NCBI GenBank assembly: GCA_032717465.1
Contig: CM064632.1
Span: 25,301,249 to 25,365,248, forward strand
Direction: 5' to 3'
DNA length: 64,000 nucleotides
Source: Coenobita brevimanus
Taxonomy: Eukaryota; Arthropoda; Malacostraca; Decapoda; Coenobitidae
Position 1 is the first letter of the stretch, and every line of letters starts with the position of its first letter. Both the position numbers and the translations under genes were made by a program. This document shows positions 11,191 through 23,400 of the stretch, piece after piece. Below the pieces are notes generated by a model. That model worked only from the letters and a program-made list of their open reading frames with translations. It had not been told where the DNA came from and did no database searches.

Positions 11191-11690
11191 GCCTCACCTC
11201 TCGTCAGCTCATCTACCTCAGCCACCCCTCCGTACCCCAGTTCAACCTCACACACCTGCCTCACTTACGTCCACTTCACGCACCTGCCTCACTCATGTCC
11301 ACCTCACACACCTGCCACATCCACGTCCACCTCACACCTGCCTCACCCACGTTCACCATACACACCTGCTCGTACTTCACCCACGTCCAGCTCACATTTG
11401 CCTTACACATCTGTCTCACCCCCTCACACACCTGCCTCTCCCACCTCACACACCTGCCTCGCCCATCACACACACCTGCCTCGCCCATCACACACACCTG
11501 CTTCACCTACCACACACATCTACCTCACCCACCACACACACCAGTCTCACCCACATCACTTCAGCACTCCCACCTCACACACCTCTCTTACTCACCTCAC
11601 ACAACTGCCCTATCTAACTGCCCCACTTCTCCGTCAACTCATCCATCTCATCCACCCACACCTGCCTGCACCTTCTGTCAGCCACAGTTC
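11190..11690. repeat. CA/CT-rich minisatellite
   Basis: Imperfect tandem units built on CACACACCTGCCTCACCCAC (about 20 bp, variable) fill this stretch. All three plus frames are open and give Thr/His/Pro/Ser-rich sequence, an artefact of a repeat without stop codons. Confidence 0.8.
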
Positions 11691-13002
<1,312 letters not shown>

Positions 13003-13004
<2 letters not shown>

Positions 13005-13617
13005 GTAGTTGTTTGGTCGCATATTCATGCAGCAACAGGAAACACAACAAAACACTATTCTTTCCTTGGCCATCCTACAAAAGAAATATACAGAATGCTC
13101 TGGTGTGACGATATAAAAGTGCCGTGAATTGTTCAGGTGGAAGAAATATGCTGACCTTTGGATAAACACTAGCGGGCTGTGACTCGCGGACTCTGTCCGC
13201 ACCGGGCTGAGTCTGTCGGGCACGACTTTGATGTCCAGACTTTGAGAAGATGGTCGGTGAGTAGGTAGTCGGCAGCGCTTGAATGCAGTATGACAATGAC
13301 AAGCACAGTTCATACGAGAAAATAGCACACAACAAATTGCTGGACTATTGAAAAAGAAATCCGAGTTAAAAAACCGGGCAGTATCTGGTGATTTGCTGAT
13401 TTCGCTCAACAACGGGCACGGACTGCCCGCTGGTTTGCCCGTCAAACTTGCCACAAATTGTTCGGATGGAAGAATTATCCTGATTTGAATAAATTTTAGT
13501 CTCTGTCTCGCTATCTATCGACGAATCTTTAGTTTGTCTGGCCAGTTACCTGTCAACCAATCATTTGTTACCCGCCTAAGGAGATTGAGGGGCCCGGGGC
13601 TAGGCTGCTCTGGTCTT
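13003..13617. other. No gene recognised
   Basis: There is no frame with coherent protein-like content. GCAGTATCTGGTG-type unique sequence is followed by a CG-richer part (13160-13440). I see no repeat relationship within the window. Confidence 0.45.
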
Positions 13618-13817
13618 TTCACCTCAACTTGGCCCAGATTTTCGTCCTTTTGCAACCTATGTCATGTAGCTCAATGGCAGAATAAGACAGTACTACGGCT
13701 TTACGTTCTTCTTTTAGTAGGCTACTTCTTCGTGACTAGCACCATGTTCTAGTATTAATATATTGTTTTGTTTCAGTGTTGATGATGGAGAGATGGCAAT
13801 TTTTGGCCAGTGTAAAA
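13618..13817 (+). repeat. MITE family B, direct copy
   Basis: The left terminus is TTCACCTCAACTTGGCCCAG and the right end reads GGCAATTTTTGGCCAGTGTA, an imperfect inverted match. The internal order (TTTTCGTCCTTTTGC, ATGTAGCTCAATGGCAGAA, CTTCGTGACTAGCACCAT, GATGGAGAGATGGCA) is the same as in the other copies. Confidence 0.8.
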
Positions 13818-13849
13818 AAACGTATAGTACCGGTACTGGCTTTATAGGT

Positions 13850-14105
13850 GAGAGTGAGCAGTCTTTCACTTTTGAGTGGTCTTATATATGCACTAAACCA
13901 CAACCACTCCTCGGATTTAAGTCCTAATGGGTTTACATACGACTGGAGCAACTTAACCCACTGTACCACCAGGCGCCTATTTGCCCGTATGATTATTACC
14001 CAACGTATGAAATGGTTTCCTGAGCCACAAGAAACCACGTCGCTTGTCACTGAACATAAAACCACGTGATGTTAACGCTATCGAGTGAGTGGATGGTGGA
14101 GTCTC
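13850..14105 (-). repeat. Candidate tRNA-derived SINE fragment
   Basis: On the minus strand, TGGTACAGTGGGTTAAG (13952-13968) fits a polymerase III A box and GGACTTAAATCCG (13912-13924) resembles a B box at a suitable distance. The adjoining part (13985-14105) is related to 34115-34370 (AATGGTTTCCTG, CTTGTCACT...AAACCACGT, GTGAGTGGATGGTGG). The boundaries are uncertain. Confidence 0.5.
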
Positions 14106-14314
14106 AGTCTACCACGTGGGAATTATAGTAAGAACTGTAAGAGTAATGAAGAAAAACAAAAGTACACGATGAAATAGTTAAATGAAATGTTTACTCGTTT
14201 TTAGCGGCATCATCCATTAGTCATGAAACTCATTTCCGTGTTGCTCCAGCTTTTGTGTCACAGCTGCCATAAATAATGAGTATTTTTGTTCATGAAAGAC
14301 TGTTCATTACTAGG

Positions 14315-14315
<1 letters not shown>
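14106..14315. other. No gene seen
   Basis: This is AT-rich sequence without recognisable repeats, before the CA tract that opens duplicated block copy 2. Confidence 0.4.
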
Positions 14316-14374
<59 letters not shown>

Positions 14375-14971
14375 CCTTCTGCTACCGGTACCCAAATAAT
14401 TCAAGAAAAAAAAAAATGGAAGTTGTGTCAGTAGCGTAACCTTTTCAGTACCGTATATGCAATTTTGGTATGCTATTCTTGCTTTAACCAGATGATTTTA
14501 TTCAGCTGAGAGTGGATCACAGGAGCTTTGGCGTTCATGCAGCTACCATTTACCTTCTCATGGTCAGGATAACTCTGGTACTCTGTTCCAGCTAATGACA
14601 GACGATATTTTTTATTCTTGCATTCTTTTCTTCTGAGAATGGGTCTTAGGAGCTTGAATGTCAGTTCTGATTCTCTTAACAGGATGATGACTAGTAGAAG
14701 GAGGATGGCGAAGATGAGAAATAATGATGATTGATGATGATGAAACTACGAATGACGATAATGATGACTATGACGATGACTGTCAAGATGATGATGATGA
14801 TGATGAAAGATAACAGACACTAGTATCAGACAGGAAGGCATGCCACTGATCTTTATTGTAATAGAAGTGGAACTGAATGAGGCTAATTCACGGTCAGTAT
14901 ATAATGGGAAAATAAAGCCGTGTTCTGGATGGCTTGCGAGACTCAAGCACTTCACCCTTGTTAGTTTATTT
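14316..14971. repeat. Duplicated block, copy 2 (left part, with (CA)n)
   Basis: It begins with a CA tract (14316-14373) and follows copy 1 (12080-13002) piece by piece. It is somewhat shorter because of indels and shorter homopolymers. It is cut at 14971 by a LINE fragment and resumes at 15964. Confidence 0.85.
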
Positions 14972-15948
14972 ATGCGTTGTCATTCCTCAGCGACCCCAGT
15001 GTACACAGACGGCTTTAAGTCTTCTGTGGGCTCGGGTTTTGCTGTTCTTTTCCCAGACCATACCTATCAGATTCGCCTTCCACCAATTGCCAGTATTTTC
15101 ACTGCTGAACTGCTGGCCATTTTACTCGCCCTTCGTGTTATATACTGATCAACTTTACACACTTTTGTTATTTTCACAGATTCACTTAGTGCACTACATG
15201 GTATTTGGTCTATCCCGGCCAGCAACCCGCTAGTGTTGGAGATACAGGAATGGTTGTTCCGTATTACCACCAGATTGAAGTCTGTCTCCTTCTGATGGGT
15301 CCCAAGCCATATTAGGATACCGGGTAATGAGAGGGTTGACTGCCTGGCACGTACAGTTGTCACCTCTTGCTCTGTCACACCTCGTTCTATCCCAGCAACT
15401 GATTATTTTCAGATTGTTACCCGTCTCCTTGGCCAGCAGTGGCAAGCAGAATGGACGTCTACAACTGATAACACTCCGCTCGATCACACATACTCTCACT
15501 CCTTGGCAGTCGTCCTCCCATCGCAACAGGCATTGGGAAACGGCCCTAGCTCGTCTGCGCCTTGGCCACACGCGGATCACACATGGCTTACTAATGTCAG
15601 GAGGCACTCCTCCGATCTGTCAATGTTGTCAGGTTCCATTCACGTCCACCGTCGTTTGCTTGACTGCCCTTGGTTCCATGCCGTGCGCAGACGGACTCTC
15701 CCGTTCCTTTACTCCCTTGGACGTCCCCCTACCTTAGCCGATCTTCTTGGTGAAACTCATGTGTTTTCCATCACACACCTCTTGCGCTTCCTATCTCAGA
15801 CCCGTATTTTGCCTCACATTTAGTGTCTTCCCTTCCTTCCCCTCTACCTTTATTCCACCATAGCATACCCGTCATTTTTTATGCAGCGGTTTTAGCGCCA
15901 TATACTGTAGTCCTCCTAGGCTTGGTGCTAGTCCTTATTACTTACTTA
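14972..15948 (+). mobile_element. 5'-truncated LINE fragment (RNase H region) with 15-bp target-site duplication
   Basis: The insertion is bounded by identical CTTGTTAGTTTATTT copies at 14957-14971 and 15949-15963. The single-copy site is visible in the paralogous block at 12927-12941. The 3' end carries a short (CTTA)n tail just before the duplication. The content is the terminal part of an ORF2: an RNase H domain and the sequence after it. This is an unusually well-supported insertion boundary. Confidence 0.9.
14998..15823 (+). pseudogene. RNase H and C-terminal region of a LINE ORF2
   Basis: The motifs are VYTDGFKSSVGSG (RNase H first block), FTAELLAILLAL, FTDSLSALHGI and WVPSHIRIPGNERVDCLA, the standard type I RNase H series of I- and R1-like LINEs. 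A stop interrupts the frame near 15146 and another near 15291. Downstream frames are shifted near 15500. It differs in sequence from the I-type LINE at 26.1-32.0 kb, so it is a separate lineage. Confidence 0.8.
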
Positions 15949-15963
15949 CTTGTTAGTTTATTT

Positions 15964-15981
15964 TTGTATCTGATGCAATAT

Positions 15982-16030
<49 letters not shown>

Positions 16031-16042
16031 GGAGAGAGAGAA
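15964..16042. repeat. Duplicated block, copy 2 (right remnant) with (GA)n
   Basis: This is the continuation of copy 2 after the LINE. GCAATATTATGGAGAGAG corresponds to GCATTGGAGAGAG in copy 1, followed by an impure GA tract (15985-16042). Confidence 0.75.
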
Positions 16043-17167
16043 CAGCAAGCTACGATATGGGAAATAACTAGCTGCGGAATAGACGCAAGAAAACCCTTTC
16101 AAGACTCCCAGCTTATTGCGAGTAACTTCTCATATTCTGCAAAAATTTTCTCCACCACACCTTTCTAACTATTTCGCCATAATAGTCGACTTTATAGAAA
16201 TACATATGGATTATCTATCTCTTATTAAATTTTTAGGCAATATACTCCCAGCTCACTTCATAACTTCCTATATTTTCTGTATTGTAGTTATGAAAAAATA
16301 TCATACGAATCAGACCTAGTTTTCATGTGTATCAGACGGGTTTACAGCAACGGACACAATTCCATACGTATCAAGTAATATCCAGATTTCCCAGTCATTT
16401 CTGTATATTTTAAAACTATAATTCTTTTCTTTTTACCGTACCATGTCACTTAGTATCAAAAGCGTCTACATTATTATCCACAATTTCCATTAAGCCTGCT
16501 TCAAAGATTCTACCACAGGTTTTCTATTTACCAAAAACCTGCATCAGATACCCTGCCACAGCTTTCCTATATACACCTAAACCTGCTTCGTGCTATGGAG
16601 TAAATCGGCACGGCCACTGGTCCCAGCTGACAGCCCACCCGCCTCTCAACGGTCACATTAGCGGTGGCTGTGACGGTGGCGCTGGAGGCAGTGCGACACG
16701 GGTGTGGTGTAGCTTAAGTAAAGGCTGACACACAACACAGGGCATGACTATCCTGTGAACACTTAGCATTTACACACCCCACACTTAAGTTACACACACC
16801 TCACACTTAACTTCTGCACACTCCGCACTTGACATCTACACATCTCATAGTAGCTTCTACACACCTCGCACGTAGCTTCCACACACTCCACACTTAACTT
16901 CTACACACCCGACACCCAGCTCTAAAGTTTTATATACAGTATTCCCTTCAAGCTGGGTACGTTATTAGTCTGTGTTCCAGCCAGCTTCTGACAATTCAGT
17001 TTATGAGAGGCCTTTAGAAGAAAAGTTGGGGAAGGCTACATGTAATCCCTGTACCTTGTGGAGTTTTCTCTCTAGATAAACTCCATATTACTTAATACAG
17101 TTCATATATTCCCTTTAGCAGAGACAGTAAGTTGTATCTACTCTATCCATCTCGACATGTTTATCCC
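16043..17167. other. No gene; short minisatellite at 16738-16925
   Basis: From 16738 to 16925 there are about eight imperfect units of the form CACACTTAACTTCTACACAC (around 21-23 bp). The rest is ordinary AT-rich sequence in which I recognise nothing. Confidence 0.6.
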
Positions 17168-17382
17168 AGGTCCTTACTGTCGTCGGGTAATTAGACTTCA
17201 TAGCACCTTTTCCTTAGCGACTTATTTGCCATACTACACTATTAATCGTTGGTTTTGTGATATTTACTGAATTCGAATATCAATATACATAAAGCATACA
17301 AGAGAATCGTAACGTGCCATGTCCAGAAACAACTTGGTAAGGAAGAGGTGTTAGTGATTTACCTTAGCCGACCAGAAACGGT
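17168..17382. repeat. MITE family C copy
   Basis: The termini are inverted: the left end GGTCCTTACTGTCGTCGGGT with CACCTTTTCCTTAGCGA, the right end GGTAAGGAAGAGGTGTTAG followed by ACCTTAGCCGACCAGAAACG. The length (215 bp) is close to that of the two best copies (23703-23927 and 41837-42060). Confidence 0.7.
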
Positions 17383-17425
17383 GTGTGGTTATTCCCTCAG
17401 TCAGTGACGGTATCAATATATTCTG

Positions 17426-17426
<1 letters not shown>

Positions 17427-17459
<33 letters not shown>

Positions 17460-17537
17460 TGTCCTCTTAACATTAATCATCATCATCATCATCATCATTG
17501 TCCACTTACTATTCATCATCATCAGCATCATCATCAT
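17427..17537. repeat. (ATC)n microsatellite, target of an LTR element
   Basis: These are interrupted ATC/TCA tracts. The LTR element at 17538-23232 sits at their right edge, and the microsatellite resumes at 23233. Confidence 0.95.
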
Positions 17538-18555
17538 TGTCACGAATCGGCTCGTGACATCATTAGGTGGGAAACCACGAACTCTAGTAGAATCCCAGTG
17601 TTTATCGTTCAGTTAACCGCTCACCCGGCCGGGAGTGTTTTTCAGGCAATTTTTCAATGTGTCATAAATGATCGTCTTTGTGCAAGACATTAGCACTTCC
17701 GCTGAGCGATTTATTGTGGGCGTGTTTTGCTCATTCTAGCTGTTAGTAATGCGGTTGGACATTTGCCTCTTTCCCACGATACGGAGTTAGTCGAGGTTTG
17801 AGCACCACGAAAGCAGGTTGGGCCAGAGCGTATAGTGCCGCCGATCCTGAGTTTCCACATAGCTGTGATTGGCGAGAGACAGCGAGTGCAGTGTCCTTCC
17901 AGTAACGACGCCCAATCATCCGCTTTGTCCACTTTCCTGACCAGTATTTTCTTTTCGTTTTTTCCTAGGTTTAAGAGTTTAGCTTTTGAGTGAGCGAGTG
18001 AGTGCGATCTCCTTATTTGAATTCATCTTATGAAATGTAACGTAAATTTATTTCTTTGTAATCAATAAATTTAACAGTTCTTTTTCTCGAGCTTAATGTA
18101 AACTTGTGTTTTATTTTCCATATTAAGCTTATTCTAGTTGCAGCTCCTAGCTTGCATAAACGCTTTGCTATTCATAACTGGTACTTAGGCCAGTCTTTTG
18201 TATTAAGCTTAAAATCCGTTGTGCCATCTAGGAGTTAATACATCAGCAAGAACCTGATGTCATTAATAGTATTAGTTATTGATTGTCAAGGGTGAAGTCA
18301 CTTTCTCCAGAGGCTAACAGTACTAACAACAGCAATTGTGAGGAATTAGTCTCTGCTGTGTACTGTTGAGAAAGTATAAATTCTCGTCCTGAGAGAATCG
18401 GCGAAGCATGCCAGCATAAAGTAATCATTGCTTGATTTTTAGCAAGACAATTCATTGTCCCTGCTCTCAGTATTATTGAATAATTATTCTTTAATAATAT
18501 ATATATTATTGAATATTATCGTTTAATATTGTATAAATTTAAAAACCCCGTGACA
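17538..18555 (+). repeat. 5' LTR
   Basis: It starts TGTCACGAATCGG and ends CCCCGTGACA, giving the TG...CA termini usual for LTRs. The first bases form a hairpin, GTCACGA paired with TCGTGAC around a six-base loop (17539-17558). An AATAAA polyadenylation motif is at 18064-18069. The sequence is collinear with 22215-23232 with scattered substitutions and small indels. Confidence 0.95.
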
Positions 18556-18557
18556 AT

Positions 18558-18575
18558 TGGCGACCTCATTCCAGG
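18558..18575 (+). promoter_or_regulatory. Probable tRNA primer-binding site
   Basis: Two bases after the 5' LTR the sequence reads TGGCGACCTCATTCCAGG. TGG is the complement of the CCA end of a tRNA, and TGGCGACC is a common opening in Ty3/gypsy primer sites. The tRNA identity was not determined. Confidence 0.7.
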
Positions 18576-18874
18576 ATATTAACTCCTAGCTCTGTAGCTA
18601 TTCATGAGATAATATTCACTCGTTCATACTTAGGTATTTATCATTGAATTCATCTATAGGCACTACCTTACTGGTGATTATTGATTCATTTTTATTAATT
18701 TACATAATAGTTTTCTCAGTCAGTTGTTTGTTTAACTTTCTTTACCAGTTTAATTAGATAAAACTGGTCACCACTAACCTGTGCCTATATTCTTTATTCT
18801 TGATTATTGACATCTTTCTTTGCAAAAATCGCAGTCAGTACTGAGTCGCCAGTTTATTTGATTGAGTTAGCACC

Positions 18875-19231
18875 ATGTCCACCAGCGTCTATGTACAGGA
18901 AGCCAAAGATATGGGTCTTACAGACCCAACTGAAATTAAGAATTATGTCCTCTCTCGGCTTAGTCACGAGCAGCAACGCGAGAGTGATGCTTGTGAAGAG
19001 CGTAGAATCCAATGCAAACACGAGCAAGAACAGCACGAACAACAACAAAAACAATGCGAGCTCGAGTTAGAACACGAGCGAAAACAGCACGAACTCGAGC
19101 GAGAACAGTGTGAGGAACGAGAGAGAGAACGTCAATACGAGTTACAACAACGCGAGAGAGAACGAGAACACGAACGTGCCGAGCGAGAGGCACGCGAAAA
19201 ACATGAATTTGAAGTGCTGAAGCTCAGGTGA
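18875..19231 (+). CDS. Gag N-terminal coiled-coil protein
   Basis: The ATG lies in a good context (gcaccATGt) and the frame runs 118 codons to TGA. About 25 residues (MSTSVYVQEAKDMGL and following) are followed by an extremely charged Glu/Arg/Gln/His coiled coil to the end. The gag of the 1-5981 element has the same plan: a short leader, a long coiled coil and then a capsid-like domain. Here the capsid part is in a different frame beginning near 19296. Either this stop and the frame change are damage, or the two products are joined by frameshifting. I cannot tell which. Confidence 0.6.
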   Translation: MSTSVYVQEAKDMGLTDPTEIKNYVLSRLSHEQQRESDACEERRIQCKHEQEQHEQQQKQCELELEHERKQHELEREQCEERERERQYELQQREREREHERAEREAREKHEFEVLKLR

Positions 19232-19295
19232 GATTCCTTGGCTTCAGACACATCTGGTGCAGCTGGTCCAGGCTTCATGAGCGTTCTCCCTGCAT

Positions 19296-21014
19296 ATGGC
19301 GACCCCACACATCAAGCTTCCCCCATACAAAGGAGAGCGGATCGAGCCATACATAGCTCGTTTTGAAGACATGGCTCAACTGTACCAGCTGGATGATGCA
19401 GCTAAGCGGCTTCAGTTTCTTAGCCTGTTTGAGGGCCCTGCCCTCGATATTCTCCACAGAATTCGTGGAGACAATCTCATATATGAGATGATGAAGGCCG
19501 CACTCGTCAAAGCGTACGGTCTCACAGTTGACGACGCCAAGAGTCAGTTCATGGGGACACGTTTACGGGATAAAGAGACTGCCTTTCAGTTTCTTGACCG
19601 GCTTACTGCTTACTTAGATGAGTGGATGGAGAAAGATGAAACTCCTTCCACACGTGAAGGGATAATTGACCTTATGCTGCGCATGCAGCTAGAAAAGTCA
19701 TGGCCTACTGAACTTATGGCTCAGCTTAAGATCTGCCAGGTAAAGGATGCCAGCCAAATGGTGAAGAAGGCTGACGCATTCTTCACTGCATATGGGTATC
19801 AAACTCGCAAGCAGCATACCTGGAACAGGAAACCTGATAAATCTGGGAAACCGTCTCAGACTGAACCCCAGCAACAAGGCCATTCTCAGAATAATGGCCA
19901 AGGTCCAAAACCGCAGTGGAAGGACCAGGGGCAAAACACTCAGAAGCCTGAGTGGAAGAGATACAACAAGTACCCTAACCAGCAACAGTATCAGCCACGC
20001 AACCGACCGTCGGGACTGTCCTTTTCAGCACCAGCTCAAGTGAATAGGAGGCAGGAGGCGAATGCAGCCTTCATTCCTCAGCAGCAGCATGGTGGTCACG
20101 TCCCTACCAGTATGGGTACTCCCCCACAGTTCACAAGTCCTACAGCGACAGTGAACCCCCCTCCGCAGATGGCCAATGCTCCATCTTCCCAGGCAGTGAG
20201 TGCGACCCCTCAAGTATCTAATTCACAGGGCACCATGTTTGCCGCATCATTTATTCAGCAGCCTAATCAGTGGCTAGCTGCTTCCTCCACAGGCCCTCCC
20301 ACAGGTGACAGTACCTTCCTTGTTCAGCCAGGGTTTGTGGGAGACATTCCTGTGAAGGTCCTGAGAGATAATGGATCCTCAGGTTGCTCTGTCAAGCAGA
20401 GTCTAGTTCGGCCTGAGCAGTACACAGGTCGACAGATCCATGCTAACCTTATTGATGGATCAGTGAGATTGTTTCCTGAGGCACGTATCCAGGTGGCATC
20501 TCCATTTTACACTGGTATGACACTCACAGTTGTCATGCCAGAACCTTTATTTGACCTAATCATAGGCAATATTCCCGATGCCAAGGATAGTTGCACCGAA
20601 GGTGACGCTACTCAGACTTCTGCTACAGTAACACGAGCCATAGCTGAGGCTCCAGACTGTGTCACCCCGGTGACTATTGAATCGCCGCAAGATCTGATGT
20701 GTAGCCAAGTTGCTGTTCAAGAACAACACTCTGACCCAACACTTGCTGCCGTGCGAAAGAAACAAAAAGGTAGAATGATAAAGTATTCACGGGGAGGTCA
20801 AGCCAAGTTCCTTCGCAAACAAGGACGGCTGTGCCGTGAGTCACGAACACCCGAGGGCGAGGTTCGACTGCAGTTTGTTGTCCCCACAAAGTACTGCCAA
20901 ACAGTGTTAGAATGGGGTCATTGTTCAGCCTCAGGAGGTCACATGGGCAAAAGGAAAACCCAGGGCCATATCCGATCTGACTTTCTGGCCAGGGATGGGA
21001 CGAGAGATAGATAG
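19296..21014 (+). pseudogene. Gag capsid, protease and start of integrase
   Basis: The ATG at 19296 opens a 572-codon frame. Residues 1-160 are a retroelement capsid domain (LPPYKGERIEPYIARFEDMA, LFEGPALDILHRI, QFLDRLTAYLDEWM). Residues 170-340 are Gln/Asn/Pro-rich and basic, with no CCHC knuckle. The aspartic protease active site is LRDNGSSGCS near 355, with LFDLIIGNI near 425. At about 530-560 is the H2C2 part of integrase (WGHCSASGGHMG). The frame then shifts near 20987: a lost base moves the rest of the zinc-binding motif into the next frame. The integrase core, RT and RNase H do not follow. Confidence 0.85.
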
Positions 21015-21213
21015 TTTTGTGCGTTCCTGCAATGTGTTTCCACATACCACTAATCAGGGACATGTCCTTCCTGTGCTGTTTGAAACCACACCCGTAATCT
21101 CTGAGTCAGTTGAGAGACAGGGTAGTGGTGAAGTGGGTGCAGACCTGACGTCTTGCCCATTGGCCCCACAGGACACAGTATGTCCAGGGCCTGTACATAC
21201 ATATGTACTGTAA
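20988..21213 (+). pseudogene. Integrase zinc-domain remainder fused to a short C-terminal tail
   Basis: In the shifted frame the sequence continues the integrase zinc-binding region (WPGMGREIDSFVRSCNV). It then passes at once into a tail (LFETTPVISESV and onward) that ends at 21213. This tail looks like the end of the polyprotein, so several kilobases of pol were removed by an internal deletion near 21035-21060. Confidence 0.6.
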
Positions 21214-22214
21214 GTTAAGGGGGAGGTTCGAGAACCCCGCAGAGACAGTCCGAGGCTGTGTATGAATTACCTTGTGGAACGTCTCGAGCTGTGGGCCTCT
21301 CAGAGGATTCTCGGAGAATGCACATTATCCACATGAGTGGTCACACCCATGGTGGGTGTTAAAATGTGACCTGCCCGAGATTGCATAGGGATTCTCAGCT
21401 TCCTGTCATTAATCGTAAGCGTAGAGTTAGTTAACCAGTAAACCAGGTTCCATTAGCGAATCGTAGCGTTTGAGGTCCTGCACAGATGCCCAGTCTTTTC
21501 ACTCATGACCACGTTCCCTGGTTAATTTAGCGAATTGCAGAGTTTGATGTCCTGCACAAACGCCCAGTCTTTTCGCTAATTAAGTTTAGGATTTAACCAG
21601 TAAACTGGATCAGCGTTTGATGTCCTGCACAAACGCCTTGACTAGGTTTCCTGGTTAATAATGTAAATAGTGTACTTTTTGTAACATAAGTACTGATTGC
21701 TAGGCAGAGAGAGAGAAATGACATTTTTGATGCTCCACCTTAATTCCTTTCGCAGGTGCAGCTGGTGGGTGCAGCATTGCTGTGCAGATTAGCTGATCGT
21801 CCCTGTCGCATGCTGCCGCCCCTTCTGTTCTGCCTTGTCGTCATCATTTACTATAAATTTGCATTATGTAATTTTACACGTAGGCACAGTTACACCACAA
21901 CTGTCACACCTACACCATGTATTACATACGTTACGCTACATAACAATTAGTTGTTAATGTAAATGTAGTGAACTTTTCGCTCAGTTTGACCTGAGTACAG
22001 GATTTTTCACCATCGTCACGGAGTTTTTCCCTCAAGCTTGCTTCTATTAATGTAAATACGAGTTTTTTTTTCGCTCACTGGTGACTGCGACTTTCTCCTG
22101 TAGCAGGATAGCACACACACACCACAGTGTGAATCTTGTGTGACTGAGTTAGGATTAATATGTATGTATATTGAAATTTCCTGGAAAAAAATTTCAACTT
22201 TTGATGGGGTGTAA
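21214..22214 (+). other. 3' non-coding region of the LTR element
   Basis: A purine run AAGGGGGAGG at 21217-21226 looks like a polypurine tract but is about 1 kb from the 3' LTR. The bases right before the LTR (GATGGGGTGTAA) are only weakly purine-rich. Between 21460 and 21640 there are three direct repeats of GTTTGATGTCCTGCACAAAC with CGCCCAGTCTTTTC. No env-like frame is visible. Confidence 0.6.
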
Positions 22215-23232
22215 TGTCACGAGTCGGCTCGTGACATCATTTGGTGGGAAACCGCGAACTCTAGTAGAATCCCAGTGTTTATCGTTCATTTAACCGCTCA
22301 CCCGGCTGGGAGTGTTTTTCAGGCAATTTTTCAATGTGTCATAAATGATCGTCTTTGTGCAAGACATTAGCACTTCCGCTGAGCGATTTATTGTGGGCGT
22401 GTTTTGCTCATTCTAGCCGTTAGTAATGTGGTTGAACATTTGCCTCTTTCCCACGATACAGAGTTAGTCGAGGTTTGAGCGCCATGAAAGCAGGTTGGGC
22501 CAGAGCGCGTAGTGCCGCCGCTCCTGAGTTTCCACATAGCTGTGATTGGCGAGAGACAGCGAGTGTAGTGTCCTTCCAGTAACGATGCCCAGTCATCCGC
22601 ATTGTCCACTTTCCTGACCAGTATTTTCTTTTCGTTTTTTCCTAGGTTTAAGAGTTTAGCTTTTGAGTGAGCAAGTGAGTGCAATCTCCTTATTTGAATT
22701 CATCTTATGAAATGTAACATAAATTTATTTCTTTGTAATCAATAAATTTAACAGTTCTTTTTCTCGAGCTTAATGTAAACTTGTGTTTTATTTTCCATAT
22801 TAAGCTTATTCTAGTTGCAGCTCCTAGCTTGCATAAACGCTTTGCTATTCATAACTGGTACTTAGGCCAGTCTTTTGTATTAAGCTTAAAATCCATTGTG
22901 CCATCTAGGAGTTAATGCATCAGCAAGAACCTGATATCATTAATAGTATTAGCTATTGACTGTCAAGGGTGAAGTCACTTTCTCCAGAGGCTAACAGTAC
23001 TAACAACAGCAATTGTGAGGAATTAGTCTCTGCTGTGTACTGTTGAGAAAGTTTATAAATTCTTGTCCTGAGAGAATCGGTGAAGCAAGCCAGCATAAAG
23101 TAATCATTGCTTGATTTTTAGCAAGACAATTCATTGTCCTTGCTCTCAGTATTATTGAATAATTATTCTTTAATAATATATATTATTGAATATTATATTT
23201 TAATATTGTATAAATTTAAAAACCCCGTGACA
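22215..23232 (+). repeat. 3' LTR
   Basis: It is 1018 bp, collinear with the 5' LTR, and starts TGTCACGAGTCGG and ends CCCCGTGACA. Its terminal hairpin is one pair longer than in the 5' LTR (GTCACGAG with CTCGTGAC). AATAAA is at 22741-22746. Confidence 0.95.
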
Positions 23233-23334
23233 ATCATCATCATCAGCGCAGCAGCGGCGGCAACAGCAGCAGTGTTCTCTTACGAGTAGTATTCACCATT
23301 ATCGTCGTCGTCGTCATTGTTACCTTTTTGTGTG

Positions 23335-23400
<66 letters not shown>

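Larger units (their letters stand above)
17538..23232 (+). mobile_element. LTR retroelement with complete LTRs and deleted pol
   Basis: Two direct repeats of 1018 bp each (17538-18555 and 22215-23232) enclose a 3659-bp interior with gag, protease and the beginning of integrase. The flanks give ATCAT on both sides (17533-17537 and 23233-23237). This suits a 5-bp target duplication, although the microsatellite makes it ambiguous. Protease is followed directly by the integrase H2C2 domain with no RT between, as in the element at 1-5981. Integrase core, RT and RNase H are missing. The LTRs differ by only a few percent by eye, so insertion was fairly recent, and mobility would need proteins supplied by a relative. 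Confidence 0.9.

Noticed and set aside
19296..21213. An endogenous virus with an env gene
   Set aside because: No env-like frame, signal peptide or membrane segment follows the gag/protease/integrase remnant; the 1 kb before the 3' LTR is non-coding.
21217..21226. Purine run as the functional polypurine tract of the LTR element
   Set aside because: It is almost 1 kb from the 3' LTR, whereas a polypurine tract normally abuts the LTR; kept only as a note.
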